DNA of 64,000 nt, from NCBI GenBank assembly GCA_015847255.1, contig JADLZK010000229.1:1-64000 (forward strand), written 5' to 3'. The translations under genes were made by a program, and so were the position numbers. The notes below the pieces were generated by a model, which was not told the origin of the DNA, searched no databases, and worked only from the letters and a program-made list of their open reading frames with translations. Shown piece after piece: positions 32,206-46,268 of the stretch (the first letter of the stretch is position 1; each line of letters opens with the position of its first letter). This DNA is from Hyparrhenia diplandra (lineage: Eukaryota > Streptophyta > Magnoliopsida > Poales > Poaceae).

Positions 32206-34711
32206 CGGCAGGCCTAAAATGCACCCGGGTGCATTTGCTACACCCAACTTGTCCCAAGCGTCACCTCCAAGCATGCTCCTCAGTCAAATTAACTCATGGG
32301 CCCGCCTCTCCACCTCCCCACCTCATTCCGTAGCTGGCTTCCCGCCTCCACCACCTCCTTCCCCGGTGGTCGGGCGGGCACCAATTACAATTAGTGTATT
32401 CGGTTTTGCAACTCGGTCCATCTTCCGTTACAACCTCTAACGGACACTGCTAGCTATTCTCTCTCCATGTGTCCATCCCGCATGCGGGGAATCTTTTTTT
32501 TGTTTCGGATCGAAAAAATGCAATATCTCCTAAACCATAGCTCCAATTTTAGATCCGTTTGCACTAGGTTGTTGAAAAAAAATGTGCTTAACAAAATGAG
32601 ATCCAACATGACTATATTTGACTAACTTTTTTAAAGTATGTAATTGCAACTTCCTTTGTTCTATGAGTTGCCATCGTGACTACAACACAATTGCAACTTG
32701 GTCAGTAGCATAGTTAGCGCTTGTTGTAACCACTTAGAACATAACTTTTAGAACCTAGTTGCAATCCCAACTAGTTGCAACCTAGTTACATGCAACCATA
32801 GTCCTTGTTGCTATTACATGCAACTAGTTACAACCCAAGCTAGTGAACAACGTGTATTTTATACACCCTATATGTGTACTCTACCAATTGCAACCTGCTA
32901 GACTAGACCAATCACAACTATAACACCATACTGATTGCAACTTGACGGAACTAATTCCAACAAATCTATTCTAGTGCAACTTGACCCATAGTTACACAAG
33001 CGGCTGGTAAATTACCATTTGCGACAAAGGAGTGTCTCCCGTTGTAACATCTTGAAAGTCGACGATTGCAACCTGGTTAACAACCATTTGCAACAAGGGT
33101 GATAACACAATTGTGACTACAACACCGGTAAAAACTCCATTTGCAACATTGGAGTATCCGCAATTGCAACAACGGAAATAACACGATTGCAACATGCTCT
33201 ATTTCTATTTTACAAATCTTTCCTTGTTGCGTAGTCTTAATCAAGTAATTGCAAAAACCCGGTTGCAACAAAAATACAAATTGCAACCTAGTTGATAGCC
33301 AATTGCTATAGGTTGATGACCACAATTGCAACACTCCACGGTACGGTAAGTTACCATTTGCAACAATGGGACTGTCTCCATTTGCAACACCGCAAGTGAC
33401 ACAATCACAACATGTTGATGACCACATGTTGCAAAAACACAAAAGGGCCATGAATGTACCATTTGCAATAATGAAGCATTCACAATCTAGTTTACGCCAA
33501 TTTGGAAGGGTCCTGTCCTAGCACAAGAAACAACCGACAATAGACAATTCTTTTCTATGGAAAAACAGAGACAAGATAGGGAGCTGTCCCCGAACAAAGA
33601 AACAAAGGAATAAAAGATAATTTTTTCTATGGAAAAACAATAGACAATACAGGGTCCCTGTCCCGGCACAAGAAACAACTCACAATAGGCAATTCTTTTC
33701 TATGGAAAAACAGAGACAAGATAGGGAGCTGTCCTGGAACAGCAAACAAAGGAATAATAGACAATTTTTTTCTATGGAATAACAATAGACAAGACGGGGT
33801 CCTGTCCTAGCACAAGAAACAACTGACAATAGACAATTCTTTTTCTATGAAAAACAGAGAGACAAGATAGGGAGCTGTCCCGGGAAAGCAAACAAAAAAA
33901 AAATAGACAATTTTTTTTTTTTTATGGAGTAACAATAGACAAGAGAAGGGTGCTGTCCTAACAAAGCAAACAATTGACAACAGTTGCAACACTCCGCGGC
34001 TGGTAAGTTACCATTTGCAACAATGGACTGTCTCCATTTGCAACACTGCAAGTGACACAATCACAACATAAAAAATTACATCTAATTGCAACACCATGAG
34101 CACAGTAGTTGCAACATGGATATTGTTATCTGAAATAATTGCAACTAGTTCTATGATTTTTGGTAGAATGGCAATTGGTTGTAATTATTTGCAACTAATT
34201 AATCGTGTAGACAACACTGACAATTACTTAATCATACTAGAAAAATACTGACAATATACTCTAACGCTGGGGTTTGAGGTGCATGTACGACATAGTCTAG
34301 CATGTGATTACTTAATCATACTGCATGCGTTGTCCACATTGGGTCTCTCCCTTCGTTCGTATACTAGTATATGTACGTGCATCATTGTCAGTTCCATTTA
34401 TTAAATTCAAATCACATGCATGTGCACCTTCGTGCCGTGGCAATAGGAGTTGTCGTGTACAAGTTGACTCGGCAGGCTGCTCTCGAGACATCCTGATTTC
34501 GCGTGGGCGAGAGCGGTCAGGCCCACGTGGTTCGGCCACGCGACGGGAGGAGTGCGGGGACTGCGGGGCGGGACGCGACTGCATGCACCGCGCGCGAGGA
34601 CCAGACACGGGGCGGGGCGGGCGCAGGTTCTGTCCTACGGAGCTGGTTGGGTCTGTTGGGCTGGGTGCATTCCATACAGAGAGTGCACCCAGGTGCATTA
34701 TATACATACAG
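32206..34711 (+). mobile_element. TA-tract-bounded element, family A copy 1 (2.5 kb)
   Basis: It lies between (TA)n tracts. Near the left end is the perfect palindrome AATGCACCCGGGTGCATT (32218-32235), and near the right end TGCACCCAGGTGCA (34684-34697), so the ends are inverted and each can form a hairpin. The AT-rich body (32640-34240) repeats TTGCAAC-type motifs more than 20 times, usually as CATTTGCAAC or AATTGCAAC. The last 270 bp are very GC-rich and contain ORFs on both strands without recognised products. No transposase was found. A near-identical inverted copy is at 42531-45025. Confidence 0.75.
33503..33980 (+). repeat. Tandem repeat in family A copy 1, three dimeric units of about 155 bp
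   Basis: Each unit has two related halves built on AGACAATTCTTTTCTATGGA, with alternating phrases GGGAGCTGTCC and GGTCCTGTCC. Units differ by small changes and A-run length. The inverted counterpart is at 43262-43745. Confidence 0.8.
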
Positions 34712-34725
34712 TATATATATATATA
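34712..34725. repeat. (TA)7 tract between family A copy 1 and family B
   Basis: A 14-bp perfect TA run and the only DNA between the two neighbouring elements. Confidence 0.85.
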
Positions 34726-34949
34726 AAGAGAAATAGTCAGTGCGTAGCTACAAAATACCATATTCGTAGCCAGACCAACCTACCGCACCCGGTGCTGACC
34801 AAACCGACCGCACCACACTCTTACCAAATCGTCATTTACTGCAGCAATCAATCATGCATGCAGGAATACCTGTACGGTAATTAATGAGAACCATCATCAG
34901 CGCGTACAGGCTGGATACATGCTAGCACTTCATGCATGCATGTTTACGA

Positions 34950-35402
34950 GAATACAGTAGACAGAATTTATTTATTTTTTTGTCCAGGCGCATGAAAATG
35001 TTCTTGGTACGATAACAACATATCTTGTCCGCAAAAGATAGTAAAAGAATATATTAGTAAATTACGAGAATACTATACCAGAATCCTGGATATGATATAT
35101 TTATATCGGATAGTTATTAATTTACTATAAAATATTTACGAGAGATACATTAGAATTTACGAGAATCTACACTAAGTATTATTTACGAGAATCTATTAAA
35201 AAAATATTTACAAGAATCCACATATGTATTTACGAGAATATTTTTTATTATGGTTGACGACAAAAACCAACAAGAATGACTGAAATTACCGTAACATCAC
35301 CATAAGTTACATCATGTGTTACGAGAATTCTGTTTACAATAATACTTACAATATTTACTAGAATTGCAAGAATTCTGACCAATAAAATTTACAAGAATTT
35401 TA
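34950..35402 (+). repeat. Reiterated TTTACGAGAAT motif of family B
   Basis: About eleven copies or one-to-three-base variants of TTTACGAGAAT (for example at about 34953, 35064, 35133, 35157, 35182 and 35229, plus TTTACAAGAAT forms) lie all in the same orientation with irregular spacing of roughly 20-90 bp. Confidence 0.75.
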
Positions 35403-36300
35403 CATTACGACCACCGACGATGACCTCGCGCATCGGCGTTGCCATGTTCCTCTATACGGCGGCGCGCCGAAGCAGAGTCGGGAAGAAGAATGGCAAGCAT
35501 CGACGGCCAGAGCGTCGGCGCGTCGGCAGACTCAGCACCGCTAGCAACGGCAGGGCCACCGGTGGCAGCGAGTGGGGGCGAGACCAGCTGCCCCGCCGCA
35601 GGGGCCACCATCCACAAAAAACTCGGTCACACAGGCCGCAACGCCGACGTCTAGGGGCCTAGGGCCGCATTGCGTGATCGATCTTGGAGACGACCTCGCC
35701 AGTCCTGTGCGCACATAAGTCGGAGACCGCCGCTGCCGAGGTACCTGCTATCCGCGCATGCGTCGTGGCTGTTTCTGGGTGCCGTCCGAGTGAGATCCAC
35801 CACCATAGGGCGATCGAGTCTCTGCTGCCTAGATGGATGCCTCTAGAACACACGAACGCCGCCATTGAATTCAGTAAATCACTTGGAAGAAAAAAAACAG
35901 GGATTTATCTCTAACGCACCCTGAATTGGAGCAACAGAAGTTCCTGCATATGCGGCCATCCGTTGGTTCTCCATTAGATGCTCCGCTTCTTGCACTAGTC
36001 CGCCGTGCGGTTGCCGCGCCGACGCCGCACCTCATCCGTGTGGCCGCCGGTTACACAGCCATGGAGGAGGAGGAGAAGCAGACGCTCTGCCGCCTTGCGA
36101 GCGAGGCAAGCCGCGTCGACGCCGGGGTTCCCCGTGCACGCGAGTCGAGCCACGCCGACACCGCCGTGCCGGAACACATGAACGTGGGCGCACAGGGAGG
36201 AAGAGCTGCCGCGGCTGCCGGTTGCGCCGGCGTGTCGGAGAAGCGGCCGTGTCCGTCGAGGCGTCGATATACGAGAGGATCGCGAGTAATCTGACCCGCC
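35403..36300. other. GC-rich, gene-like half of family B
   Basis: Overlapping ORFs of 70-175 codons occur on both strands because of high GC content. An example is the minus-strand ORF from 36559, which includes the TA-tract end and is therefore probably spurious. A plus-strand ATG at 36061 starts an E-rich then A/R-rich frame. No domain was recognised. The composition suggests captured host exon or promoter DNA, as in the other families of the array. Confidence 0.4.
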
Positions 36301-36507
36301 GGTATGGCCTCACATAAAAGGTAGCGACGTAATTTAGGGAGGAGCTGGGCATGCATGCATGTATTAATTTCAATAATGGAGGGGACCGCATGTAGCCAGT
36401 CAAAACCATGCATGGCGTGAGAGCCTGGTTCGCTGGTCTCACGAGATTGGTCCGGCTACAAAATATGGTTTTCTGTAGCCAGGTACAGTGTAATAGCGCT
36501 CTCTCTC

Positions 36508-36523
36508 TATATATATATATATA
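36508..36523. repeat. (TA)8 tract between families B and C
   Basis: A 16-bp TA run, preceded by CTCTCTC, which separates the right end of family B from the left end of family C. Confidence 0.85.
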
Positions 36524-36719
36524 AGGCTGCGCTAAATCCTCCCCGTGATTATTAATCACTACAAATAATCACTACCCGAGCCCCCCGCGCCAGCCCGCAT
36601 GCTGCGCCCGTCCGAACGAGAGGACGTGAGTCCATGCCAGGACCGACGCTCGCGCACCGCGGCACCGTCAGCCAGGGCTTCCCGCTCCGCTTTCCCTCCC
36701 ACGTTAGCACCCTGGAACC

Positions 36720-37025
36720 GATTTGTTTTGTTCGTGGCTTTTTCTCCAGCGTGAGCCCCCTGCACCCGGCTTTTTTTTTGTTCGTAACTTTTGTTCCGCC
36801 AGGTTGACATTTGTTTGGTGATTTTTTTTTTGTACCGTCTGGTTGCCATTTTTTTGTTCGTGGTTTATTTGTTCATTTTTTTATACGACCTGGTTGCTTT
36901 TTTTTTTTTTTTTTTGTGAGCTTTGGTTTGGTTTTCTTCGACGGCCTTGGTTGCCACTTTCTTGTTTGTGATTTTCTTGTTTGTGATTTTTTCTTGTTTG
37001 TGAGCTTTCTTGATTTTTTTATACG
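36720..37025 (+). repeat. Reiterated T-run / TTGTTCGTG motif of family C
   Basis: Variants of TTTTTTTGTTCGTG(A/G) and CC(A/T)GGTTGCC(A/T) alternate several times with poly-T runs of up to 23. All are in one orientation. This is the family C counterpart of the short motifs seen in the other TA-bounded elements. Confidence 0.6.
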
Positions 37026-40000
37026 AGAGATGCAACACAGCTTATTCGTCTCTTAATGTCCTTTCTTTTCTGTCCATCACAATAAGGAGACAACCTTATT
37101 GTTTATTAACATTAACATGCGTTTGGCAAATATACAAACATTGATTTCATTGTTCGAACTATGAACCCAAACAAATTAGGAGATGTTTGTTCCAATAAAG
37201 AGGTGGCTAAATATATTATATGTGCACGAAGGGTAACAATAATCTTACATGCGAACAGTAGATGAATATGTTTTTGTTCAGAAATCATGCAAATGAAAGG
37301 CTAGTCCAAGCTTGCTCCCGGGGAAGAGTCACACTGTGGGTTCTCCTTAAGCAATTCAACTTCCCTGTTTTCAAAAAAAAAACATAGGACTAATTTGTTT
37401 GCTAGTGGCTTCTGTTTGAAGGTGTCAGCTCATGTCATTTTTTGTCTGCATTCTGTCAAGACCCAAACTTTGTAATGAGTGTTTATTTGAAAACCGAAAG
37501 TGGCCGGTCAAATTTGATTCTGCAAGTGTGCAAAGGCATAATTAGTGACATTATTAGAAAAACACATGTTCAAAAGATATACGTTGCATTTGACTTTCAC
37601 AGTGCACTTGTTCATCACAAGTAGTTCTCTGCTTGCACATTTCCTGCCATGTCGAATGCAAGTATTAGAAGTTGATCATAGTACAATTTTAGAAGCACAA
37701 AAATAATGTTTAAAGCTAGTGCCAAAGCATAAAATCAGTTTTTAAAAGGTGATGTGCTAGTGTAATGTATCAGGCAAGGTTACTCTAATGGCCTTGCTTT
37801 GTTAACAGCCTGTAATGTACTCTAATGGCCTTGCTTTGTTAACAGCCTCAACAAAGATTTTTTTTTTTACTGCAATAAAATAGCTGACCTTAAACTGAAT
37901 TGAAGAGAATGTTTAGACTTTCCTGGACTAAAAAAGTTATTCACAATATAAAAGATGACAAGAAATGAAATCAATAGAACACATCTGGACATCACAGATA
38001 AGTTCCTAATGTCTTCAGAATTTAAAGTTATTCAAAGAATTTATCTCTGTACAAAATCAGTATGTGAAAATTTTTATAATTTGCTCACATATATACTGAC
38101 ATGACTCTGAATGCAACAAAAAAATAGCTTGCAATCACAAAACATATGGACATGGTCACAATTTTAACTATATGTTTAGGCATGTGTCTCGCAACCACAA
38201 CAAAATTGAGCATGTGTCAGTTTGTCAGGGATAATAGTGTATCTGGAAAAAAATTCTGATCGGTCTCTGCATAAGTTCAGGGATTCCTAGTAAAACAAGA
38301 TCATATCAATGTACATAGTTGACTATTAGTGTACAAATAAAAGATTGGCAGCTCCTTGTCATGTTACGTGCTTTAGCAATTCCTCCTCAAACAAAGTGTC
38401 GCATTCCCAACAAACTAGAACAAATATTGAATTCAGTGCAAGGAGCTATTAACTGCATCTGATGCTGACCTTCGACCAGTGCATACTCACCTTTACATAC
38501 ACAGGTGTTGAGGCTGCTATATATCTCTGTCACGCCAGGGATATGTTGTTGGTCACGCTACAGAGCAGCTGCACCAAAAGGGAAGCCACATCAATACAGG
38601 GGAGGCATGAAGCTACAGGTGGAACACTAATATAAATATATCGAACAATAGCTAAATATATGTAGAAGCCTGTTCTTCTATTTGTTTTGGCCCTGACCGC
38701 TGCCACACGCACCTCATACTGAATGTTAGTCGCTGCACCATTAGACAGGATTTCTTTGATTTCTCATTCCAAATCGTAAACAAATTTCTATGCACCGATC
38801 AAATGATAATGCGACTACGAAGTCACAATCTAAGGTTCAGAAAGCATAGAAAAAACTGAAACCACTTGTGTACAAGACTTCAAGTTCACGACTCAAGCAC
38901 CAAGAATGCTCACTGGAGGCCTGCATAATCTGAATTCTAATATTAGCTTAGCTGCATCATTCCATGCAAATCACCACTTATAAGAAGTTGTAAGTCAATG
39001 CTATTTTCTTTTACCACGATCATACTTCAGATGTGGATCACTCTCAATTAAACGAAAAAGCAGTGTCGAACGGAAAAGCAGTAGGGAGGGTTCCAAACAT
39101 ACACTGCAATAGGATCCAGTTATAATTCAGTATTTAATAATTTAGATAAAAGGGACTGTCTAGAAAATTTCATACCACTCTAATTCAGATAACACTGCAA
39201 TAGGATCGAAGTTACAATTCAATATTTAATAATTTATAAACCAGACACTACCTGAAAGTAACTAAATTTCTAAGAATTCTGAGATGCTCTGTCCATTTGT
39301 CAAAAGCATCAATTAATTCTGACACACACTGCCAATTCCAGCTATCTTTGCATGGCTACTGAAAGGCTCATTCAACAAAACAGCATGCTAGTGAAGTTTA
39401 ATTAACTGAGATTTAGGTTAATTCTAGCAAGACTATTGATGTCACTGCAATAATTTTTTATATTTATTCCTAGGAGGTACAAATGCATATGCATATCAAA
39501 AATCACATCCTTTGGCTAAAAGGGTCGCTGTTCTGCACACACCAATGTAATTAACAGCGAAATCATTGTTAGCTTTAATTATCATAAAAGATTCAGGAGG
39601 CTGCACACTGAAAATTGAATGGGCATTCATTCAGGATGAATACTGTTGCTCCAAAAATAAGAACCCTCAAAAGCAAAACTGCACATAACCTTATAAAGCC
39701 ATGTGAGGCTCTAGGCAAATAATAACATCAATGAATATGAAAACCATGAGAGAGGCAAATAATAACACAAATGGCATAGGTCATTCTTATCAAAGTGATT
39801 TTGGTCTTTGAATCACTGGAGAAAAAAAAAAAAAGGCAATAAATAAGACTGATAAAAATATTGGCTCTGAATAGGTTAGACGTTTTCAAAATTTCAATAG
39901 AATGTCATATAGCTCTGCAAAACAAGTAGTATTCATGTTCTATTTTGCAAGAAATACAATCACCTGTGCGTAACTTATAGCAGAAAAAGGAGCACTACAA

Positions 40001-40844
40001 CACTGGATACTGACCTGGTCTTGCACGCTATTGATAATCTTTCAGTTTGCAATGATACATGTGGAGTGGATTCAGTGATACCACAAGTATTCAGATAGAA
40101 GGTAGTCGATTAATCTGTGAATCTGAATAAAAATACTTTAGGAAAAAAAATATCAGGAAACAAATCTAATCAGTCATGAGTTTGCTGGAATCACACATAT
40201 ATAGCATTTACACTTTCGAAAAAAAAAACAGGTTGCACATCTTGTGATCTTATTCACAAATAAATAAAAATAATAAATCTCTAATTATACTCCTGAGCCA
40301 GCATAGAACTAACATATCTAATGATGACAGTAAACGTCTCCCACAGAATGGATCAGAAATACAAACTCAGCATTTTAGCAAGATACACTTCAAACAACTA
40401 ATGAAAATAACTCCATGTTTACATTGCTTGCATGCTGATGTTGTATCCTCAATTCCTCATGAGCAACAACACTATTCGTCAAGCTTTGATTACTTTCAAC
40501 AGGAAATACAACGATACAAACACTATTGAGAAATTGGGCCAACCTACTAGTGAATTACTCCACCTAATTTGCGCCATGATCATATATCAGTAGTAGCATC
40601 CCATGAGCCTATCGTGATTCAAACTATATCTACAAAGCAGCAAACAATGTGCATGCCCCGTGAGAACACAGCTCAAGGTCAAATGAAGTTGGGATGACAG
40701 GGTATTCAGAAGGGGAATGCATTGGATCTGCATACACTAGGGAATAGACAGGAAAAATAATAAATAAAGCTAAATGGGAAACCATTAAAACACAATTTTT
40801 CCCCTTTACACCTCTGTTGTGTGGAGCTAATATAGAATGTCTAC

Positions 40845-41284
40845 CAGGTAAGGAGGTTAACGTCTCGTCGTGTCGTAGAGGGACCTCACACCTAAACAGG
40901 AAATCATCAAATTAACAACATCCTATAGAGCAAAGCAGCCCCAATACATTAAAAAGGAAACTAGAAAAAATTGTCAAACATTTACCTACCTCTGTTGTGT
41001 GCTCTCAAATACAACCTTCTTTGGGTTGCCAGACATCTTATCAACCAACTCCAATCGAAATCTAAAGACATTGTGCAAAAGCCTATTTAGAATACCACAT
41101 ATGAATGATCAACAACTTGGATAAATGAATTGAATCCACGCAACTGGCTCATTGATGAAATATAGCAGTCTATAAAATTTTGAATAGAATAAGATAAGGA
41201 CAAAAGAAAGAGGATGTGAAAAAAGAGCCATTTGGTTGACAACACTGAACCTTTTGCAGCATGAACATCCTCTGGTGGCAATGA
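40845..41284 (-). pseudogene. Exon-like islands in family C, product unknown
   Basis: Three short minus-strand islands are bounded by AG before and GT after: 41284-41251 (reads SLPPEDVHAAK), 41082-40990 and 40891-40845. The 93-nt island is open in two frames, one reading FRFRLELVDKMSGNPKKVVF. The next island continues that frame without a stop (CEVPLRHDETLTSLP), whereas the other frame reaches a stop. Which frame is right, and whether the islands are spliced together, is not settled. They look like a captured piece of a host gene with introns; I do not recognise the protein. Confidence 0.4.
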
Positions 41285-41939
41285 CTGACGATTTGCATTT
41301 GCAGAATAAATATAATTCCTTTGCTAAATTATAATCACACCAAAAGTACTCACATATAATAAGTGTAAGGTCTAAACAATTAAAAAATCAGTGGAAAGCT
41401 AATCAGTGTCTATGGTTGTAAGGAAGAAATTACATGAGTGCATATTTATATTTAATAGAATACCAAGTGGTTTCAAAGCATTATCTATGCATACTTCTAA
41501 TCAAAACTAGAATAGAAGAAAATAAAAGTAAACTGAATATGTGTAGGTTGTATGGCACAAATGCACACGGAGAGAAGATACACCAATTTGCAATGATTAT
41601 TATATGCTAGACAATTTATCTAGAAATATAAAAAAAGCATACTTTAAGTCTCATAGCTGTACATCGGATTTGAGGAAAATTAGCACTGCTGGATGCTACG
41701 TCCACTCACGGCAGGGGGAATCAAAACAAACAAGGAGTAAAAGGAAAAATCGGAAGGGAATTCAGAAGGGAAGTAAAGGAACTGGATTTGTGGATCGGAA
41801 GGAGATGCTATAAATAAATAAATAAACATGAAGACAGATCTAGCCAAAGAATGTCACCTTCCGTTCGTACTTAGGGGTCAATGGGTCATCGCGGACTCGT
41901 CGGGCTGGTGGCCTCCTCGCCAAGTCGTGTGGTTCTTAC

Positions 41940-42370
41940 CGCCAGCGTCGAGCAGTTTTGTTGCGGCCGGTGTCGAAGAGGGCAAGCCAAGCGGAGCACG
42001 GCCTCCAGATCGGCAGCTTGTGCTGGCCGAGCTTGGAAGCAGCGACGCCGGACACGAGAGATACGAGGTGCCGCCGCCCGGAGAGGAGAACGGTTGCTGA
42101 TTCCCCGCAAACTTCCGCCGAGGACGACGACCCGCAGGGCCACCGACGAGGCCGCCATCGGGCTGCAGAGGCAGCGGCCGAAAAGCCGCGGGAGGCGAGG
42201 GAGAGGGGCGAGCTGGGCCTGTGGTGGCGAGCCGTGCTCGTGCGACGGAGGGGGCGGCGAGCTAGGGAAACCGGCGCGGTGGCGGCGAGCAATCGAAACG
42301 GGCGTCTCCTCCCCACCGAATCCACGATCTCCAAATTATAAAATATAATAATAATAATAAAAAAACCTAG
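41940..42370 (-). pseudogene. GC-rich first-exon-like segment in family C
   Basis: On the minus strand, GC-rich leader-like sequence is followed by an ATG at 42158 and a frame reading LRVVVLGGSLRGISNRSPLR, ending at a GTAAGAACC donor-like site (exon end 41940). 'GSLR' plus a following Asn-Arg resembles the FMN-binding start of plant NAD(P)H:quinone (FMN) reductases, but only about 20 residues match and the rest does not, so this is a weak suggestion. It probably is the 5' end of a captured gene, in line with the downstream islands on the same strand. Confidence 0.35.
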
Positions 42371-42505
42371 ATAAGGAGGTGGGAGCGAGGTACCGACGCG
42401 GGGAGCACCTGGTTTTGCTCGGGTCCGAGGCGGAGCGGGGGGGGGACCGGTGCGGGAAACGCCCGCGTTGTTGGGCTCGGTGATTTGGGCTCGGATAGCG
42501 ATTAT

Positions 42506-42530
42506 TATATATATATATATATATATATAT
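42506..42530. repeat. (TA)12 tract between family C and family A copy 2
   Basis: A 25-bp TA run forming the junction of the two elements. Confidence 0.85.
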
Positions 42531-45138
<2,608 letters not shown>

Positions 45139-45299
45139 TGAGGGTTTTTCTACTCCCGTGAGTAGTTACTCCCACCTATCTAATTGGATCCGTGTTGCAC
45201 AACTAAATCCGTTAAGAGTATATCGGCTCCACCGGTAGGCTGATTAGCCATTCCTTTGCATGTGCATGTTGACGTCGGTTGCCCCTATATAGCGCCATG

Positions 45300-46238
45300 T
45301 GTTGGGGGAGACCGGAACTTGCCCACCCCAGCCGGTCGGCCCAAGAAATCTAAGGGTCAAGAAGGAAAGATTGCGGCGATATGACGAAAGCCGAGGACAT
45401 TCGGCTCGACGGGCGGATGTCGAACATTCGCTTAGGGCGCGATCGGGTGCCCCGCGTTGGACGAGGGTCTTCGGTCAACGGCGCCGAATGTGAAAACTTC
45501 CGTCCCGGAGGTGTTGGATCAAGGATCGCGACGAACGAAGGTATTTGCATTCGGGCGTGTTTGCCGAAAGGAGGGTTTCGCCGTCCCGAGTCGACTGGTG
45601 AGGCGGCGCCACGAAACCTGGGGCTCGGCCGGCCGGTTAGCCGAAACTCTAGTTTTTTCTGGCTAAGCCCGGGTCCGCCTAAATGGATGGGGGCCGAAGG
45701 CGGTGGCCTTCGGTCACGGTGGCCGAGACGCCGAGAAGCCCGCCGCCTAAGCAGCCGTCCGGGATGCCCGAGCCGAATGTTTGATATTCGGCGTGATCGG
45801 GCCGAATGCCCGGAGGACGGTTTCAAGGGGGAACATCGTCGGATCCGATAGGTTTCGGCCCGGACGGACGAAACCGATCACTTTTCGGCCATCCCGGCTG
45901 GAGAGGTCCCAAGCCCCGGTGACTTATCGCTTTGCCTTGCGGGTTCCCGTGCCCGGTGCCGCGCCTCACCGGGGGTGGATGCGACCGCGAGGCGGAAAGT
46001 ACCCATTCCGCGCCCTCAACGTCGGCGGGAAGCGCCAGGCCTAAGAGTGGTAGAAGGGTAAATCGGAATTGTAATAGTCTACGGACTATAAATAGACCCC
46101 CCAAGGGGCTTTGTAAGGGACGATGGAGAATTAATAAGAAGAGTGTTCCGCATTGGCATATATTGAGAGTTGAGTTTAGCTTAGTCAAGCGATTCGCCCT
46201 ACCGGGGGGGTAGCTCGCTTCGGGGGGCTACACCAACA
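45300..46238 (+). repeat. 5' LTR of the Tat element
   Basis: The left boundary is set by the TSD and the right by the PBS. TATAAATA at 46087-46094 is a likely TATA box. Differences from the 3' LTR are mostly one- or two-base indels in G or C runs. Confidence 0.92.
46087..46094 (+). promoter_or_regulatory. TATA box in the Tat 5' LTR
   Basis: TATAAATA in the context GGACTATAAATAGACCCCC, 145 bp before the LTR end; it is conserved at 58315-58322 in the 3' LTR. Confidence 0.65.
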
Positions 46239-46239
46239 T

Positions 46240-46256
46240 TGGCGCCCACCGTGGTT
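46240..46256 (+). promoter_or_regulatory. Primer binding site of the Tat element
   Basis: TGGCGCCCACCGTGG begins two bases after the 5' LTR. This is the form seen in many grass Tat-type elements. I do not assign the tRNA with certainty. Confidence 0.75.
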
Positions 46257-46268
46257 GTGCAGCAACCC

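Larger units (their letters stand above)
34726..36507. mobile_element. TA-tract-bounded element, family B (1.78 kb)
   Basis: (TA)n lies on both sides. The left end has GTAGCTACAAAATACCATAT with GTAGCCAGACCAA following (34744-34778). The reverse complement of the right end (36447-36480) has GGCTACAGAAAACCATAT with GTAGCCGGACCAA. These are imperfect inverted repeats of about 35 bp, each able to fold (GCTAC/GTAGC at the left, GGCTAC/GTAGCC at the right). The left body repeats TTTACGAGAAT and the right 900 bp are GC-rich with gene-like ORFs that I could not identify. No transposase was found. Confidence 0.7.
36524..42505. mobile_element. TA-tract-bounded element, family C (6.0 kb)
   Basis: AATAATCACTACCCGAGCCC at 36564-36583 and its inverted partner GGGCTCGGATAGCGATTATT at 42487-42506 match at 18 of 20 bases, giving inverted ends next to (TA)n tracts. 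The left end also has a 9-bp hairpin, GTGATTATT (36545) with AATAATCAC (36564). From about 36720 to 37020 the motif TTGTTCGTG, with CTGGTTGC and long T runs, is reiterated. The middle (37030-40840) is AT-rich with no recognised gene. Exon-like islands on the minus strand lie at 40845-42158. Confidence 0.7.

Noticed and set aside
33503..33980. Repeat array as a CRISPR
   Set aside because: The units are contiguous and dimeric without unique spacers, in a plant genome.
34312..34761. Long ORFs (133-149 codons) in the GC-rich end of family A, also found in copy 2 at 41936-42929
   Set aside because: Both strands are open because of GC content, the copies are nearly identical so conservation means little, and some of the ORFs run through the TA tract into the neighbouring element.
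36811..37056. 81-codon Phe-rich ORF resembling a membrane protein
   Set aside because: It is produced by poly-T runs of the reiterated family C motif.
45299..46213. ORFs of up to 158 codons in the Tat LTR
   Set aside because: They are GC-driven, lie in both LTRs with different frames because of indels, and match no gene.
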